Positions 63,618 through 64,000 of a stretch of 64,000 nucleotides of DNA are shown here, one piece after another. Position 1 is the first letter of the stretch, and each line of letters starts with the position of its first letter. A model generated the notes under the pieces. It had not been told where the DNA came from and made no database searches. It worked only from the letters and a program-made list of their open reading frames with translations. Where the stretch lies: the NCBI RefSeq assembly GCF_011302055.1, contig NZ_CP049871.1, forward strand, positions 330,501 through 394,500, read 5' to 3'. Both the position numbers and the translations under genes were made by a program. The DNA is from Sphingomonas sinipercae. Its GTDB lineage: Bacteria; Pseudomonadota; Alphaproteobacteria; Sphingomonadales; Sphingomonadaceae.

Positions 63618-64000
63618 CCGCGCGGCCGGCGCGCTCGCGCGTGCTTCCGGCCGCAAGGACGGCGAGCGTGACGAGGTCGGAGGCGCTTGCCGTCATCGGC
63701 GCGATCTGCACCGGGAGCTCGAGCCCGAGGATGAACGGTCCAAGTACGCTTTCACCGCCCAGCGCGCGCAGCAACTTCGACGACAGGTTCGCCGATTGCA
63801 GGCCCGGCATCACCAGCACGTTGGCCGGGCCGCTCAAGCGGCTGAACGGATAATATTGGCGCTGCATTTCAAAGTTGAGCGCGACGTCCGGCCCCATTTC
63901 GCCTTCATATTCGAAGTCGAGATGCATGCTGTCGAGCAGCTTCACGGCGCCGCGAAGCTCCTCGATGTGCATCCCCGGCGGGTTGCCGAAGGTGGTGTAG
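63595..64000 (-). CDS. maeB: NADP-dependent malic enzyme, C-terminal (phosphotransacetylase-like) part, partial
   Basis: The visible 134 residues, reading in from the right edge as YTTFGNPPGMHIEELRGAVK and on, with FEYEGEMGPDVALNFEMQRQ, YPFSRLSGPANVLVMPGLQSANL, LLRALGGESVLGPFILGL and PVQIAPMTASASDLVTLAVL, match the PTA-like C-terminal domain of the large MaeB-type malic enzymes. The malic-enzyme domain and true start lie beyond the window. Its 3' end overlaps rsh by 23 bases on the opposite strand. Confidence 0.9.
   Translation of the reverse strand, partial: YTTFGNPPGMHIEELRGAVKLLDSMHLDFEYEGEMGPDVALNFEMQRQYYPFSRLSGPANVLVMPGLQSANLSSKLLRALGGESVLGPFILGLELPVQIAPMTASASDLVTLAVLAAGSTRERAGRAAKSARPS

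Overview
The window is a high-GC, gene-dense stretch of chromosome from an alphaproteobacterium, most likely a sphingomonad (Sphingomonas or a close relative). This rests on gene content and style: a CarD-type regulator, an ergothioneine egtB/egtD pair, a HIG1-like twin-membrane-span protein, a DUF3008 protein, a DUF1489 protein, a gtrA/GT2 surface-sugar block, a SUF operon headed by an Rrf2 regulator, and a palindromic repeat of a kind common in sphingomonad and caulobacterial genomes. I see no rRNA, tRNA, insertion sequence, prophage or CRISPR array, and no gap longer than about 190 bases without a gene. Many neighbouring genes overlap by 1 to 4 bases (ATGA, GTGA or TGATG junctions), and several convergent pairs overlap by 20 to 60 bases.

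Layout. 1-1777: an NfrB-like inner-membrane glycosyltransferase and the start of an exported proline-rich partner. 1947-5570: IalB-like exported protein, rlmN, cyclopropane-fatty-acid synthase and a four-EF-hand protein with its own terminator. 5640-12806: surface-glycan block with three large polytopic membrane proteins, GtrA, a polyprenyl-phosphate GT2 and a methyltransferase. 12803-19039: one long leftward operon (gluQRS, twin-TM protein, cob(I)alamin adenosyltransferase, egtB, egtD, yggT, folD, an NTF2-like protein, marC). 19229-23077: HNH nuclease, degenerate receiver protein, galU, small lipoprotein, TlpA-like thioredoxin, EamA transporter. 23242-30424: suf operon (regulator, sufB, DUF1330 protein, sufC, D, S, T, A), followed by a HAD nucleotidase and dapD. 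30497-35010: pyrD, gamma-glutamyltransferase, acyl-CoA synthetase. 35007-39106: tandem lipoproteins, gloB, a glyoxalase-family protein, a hydrolase, a 53-residue membrane protein and an epimerase.

39252-42650: DUF3008, nhaA, DUF885, YqhA. 42707-47014: leftward unit sucC, etfB, etfA, TonB-like and YciI-like proteins, ended by a clear terminator, with a 54-base palindromic repeat between sucC and etfB. 47135-50575: dinB, carD and two tandem GIN-domain (DUF2807) proteins. 50591-53393: a CADD-like putative pABA synthase, a 19-residue membrane microprotein, DUF1489 and mgtE. 53512-58402: cyclophilin, short-chain dehydrogenase, an archaeal-type CDC48 double AAA ATPase and an MFS transporter. 58513-64000: PmtA-like methyltransferase, phospholipase-D-family cardiolipin synthase, rpoZ, HxlR regulator, the ppGpp synthetase/hydrolase rsh and the 3' end of a malic enzyme.

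Most genes are housekeeping. The parts most worth a second look are the surface-glycan block with two unassigned polytopic enzymes, the CADD-like protein with nearly all catalytic residues in place, the CDC48 ATPase, the receiver domain lacking its phosphoacceptor, the 19-residue microprotein with a strong ribosome binding site, and the inverted repeats around sucC.
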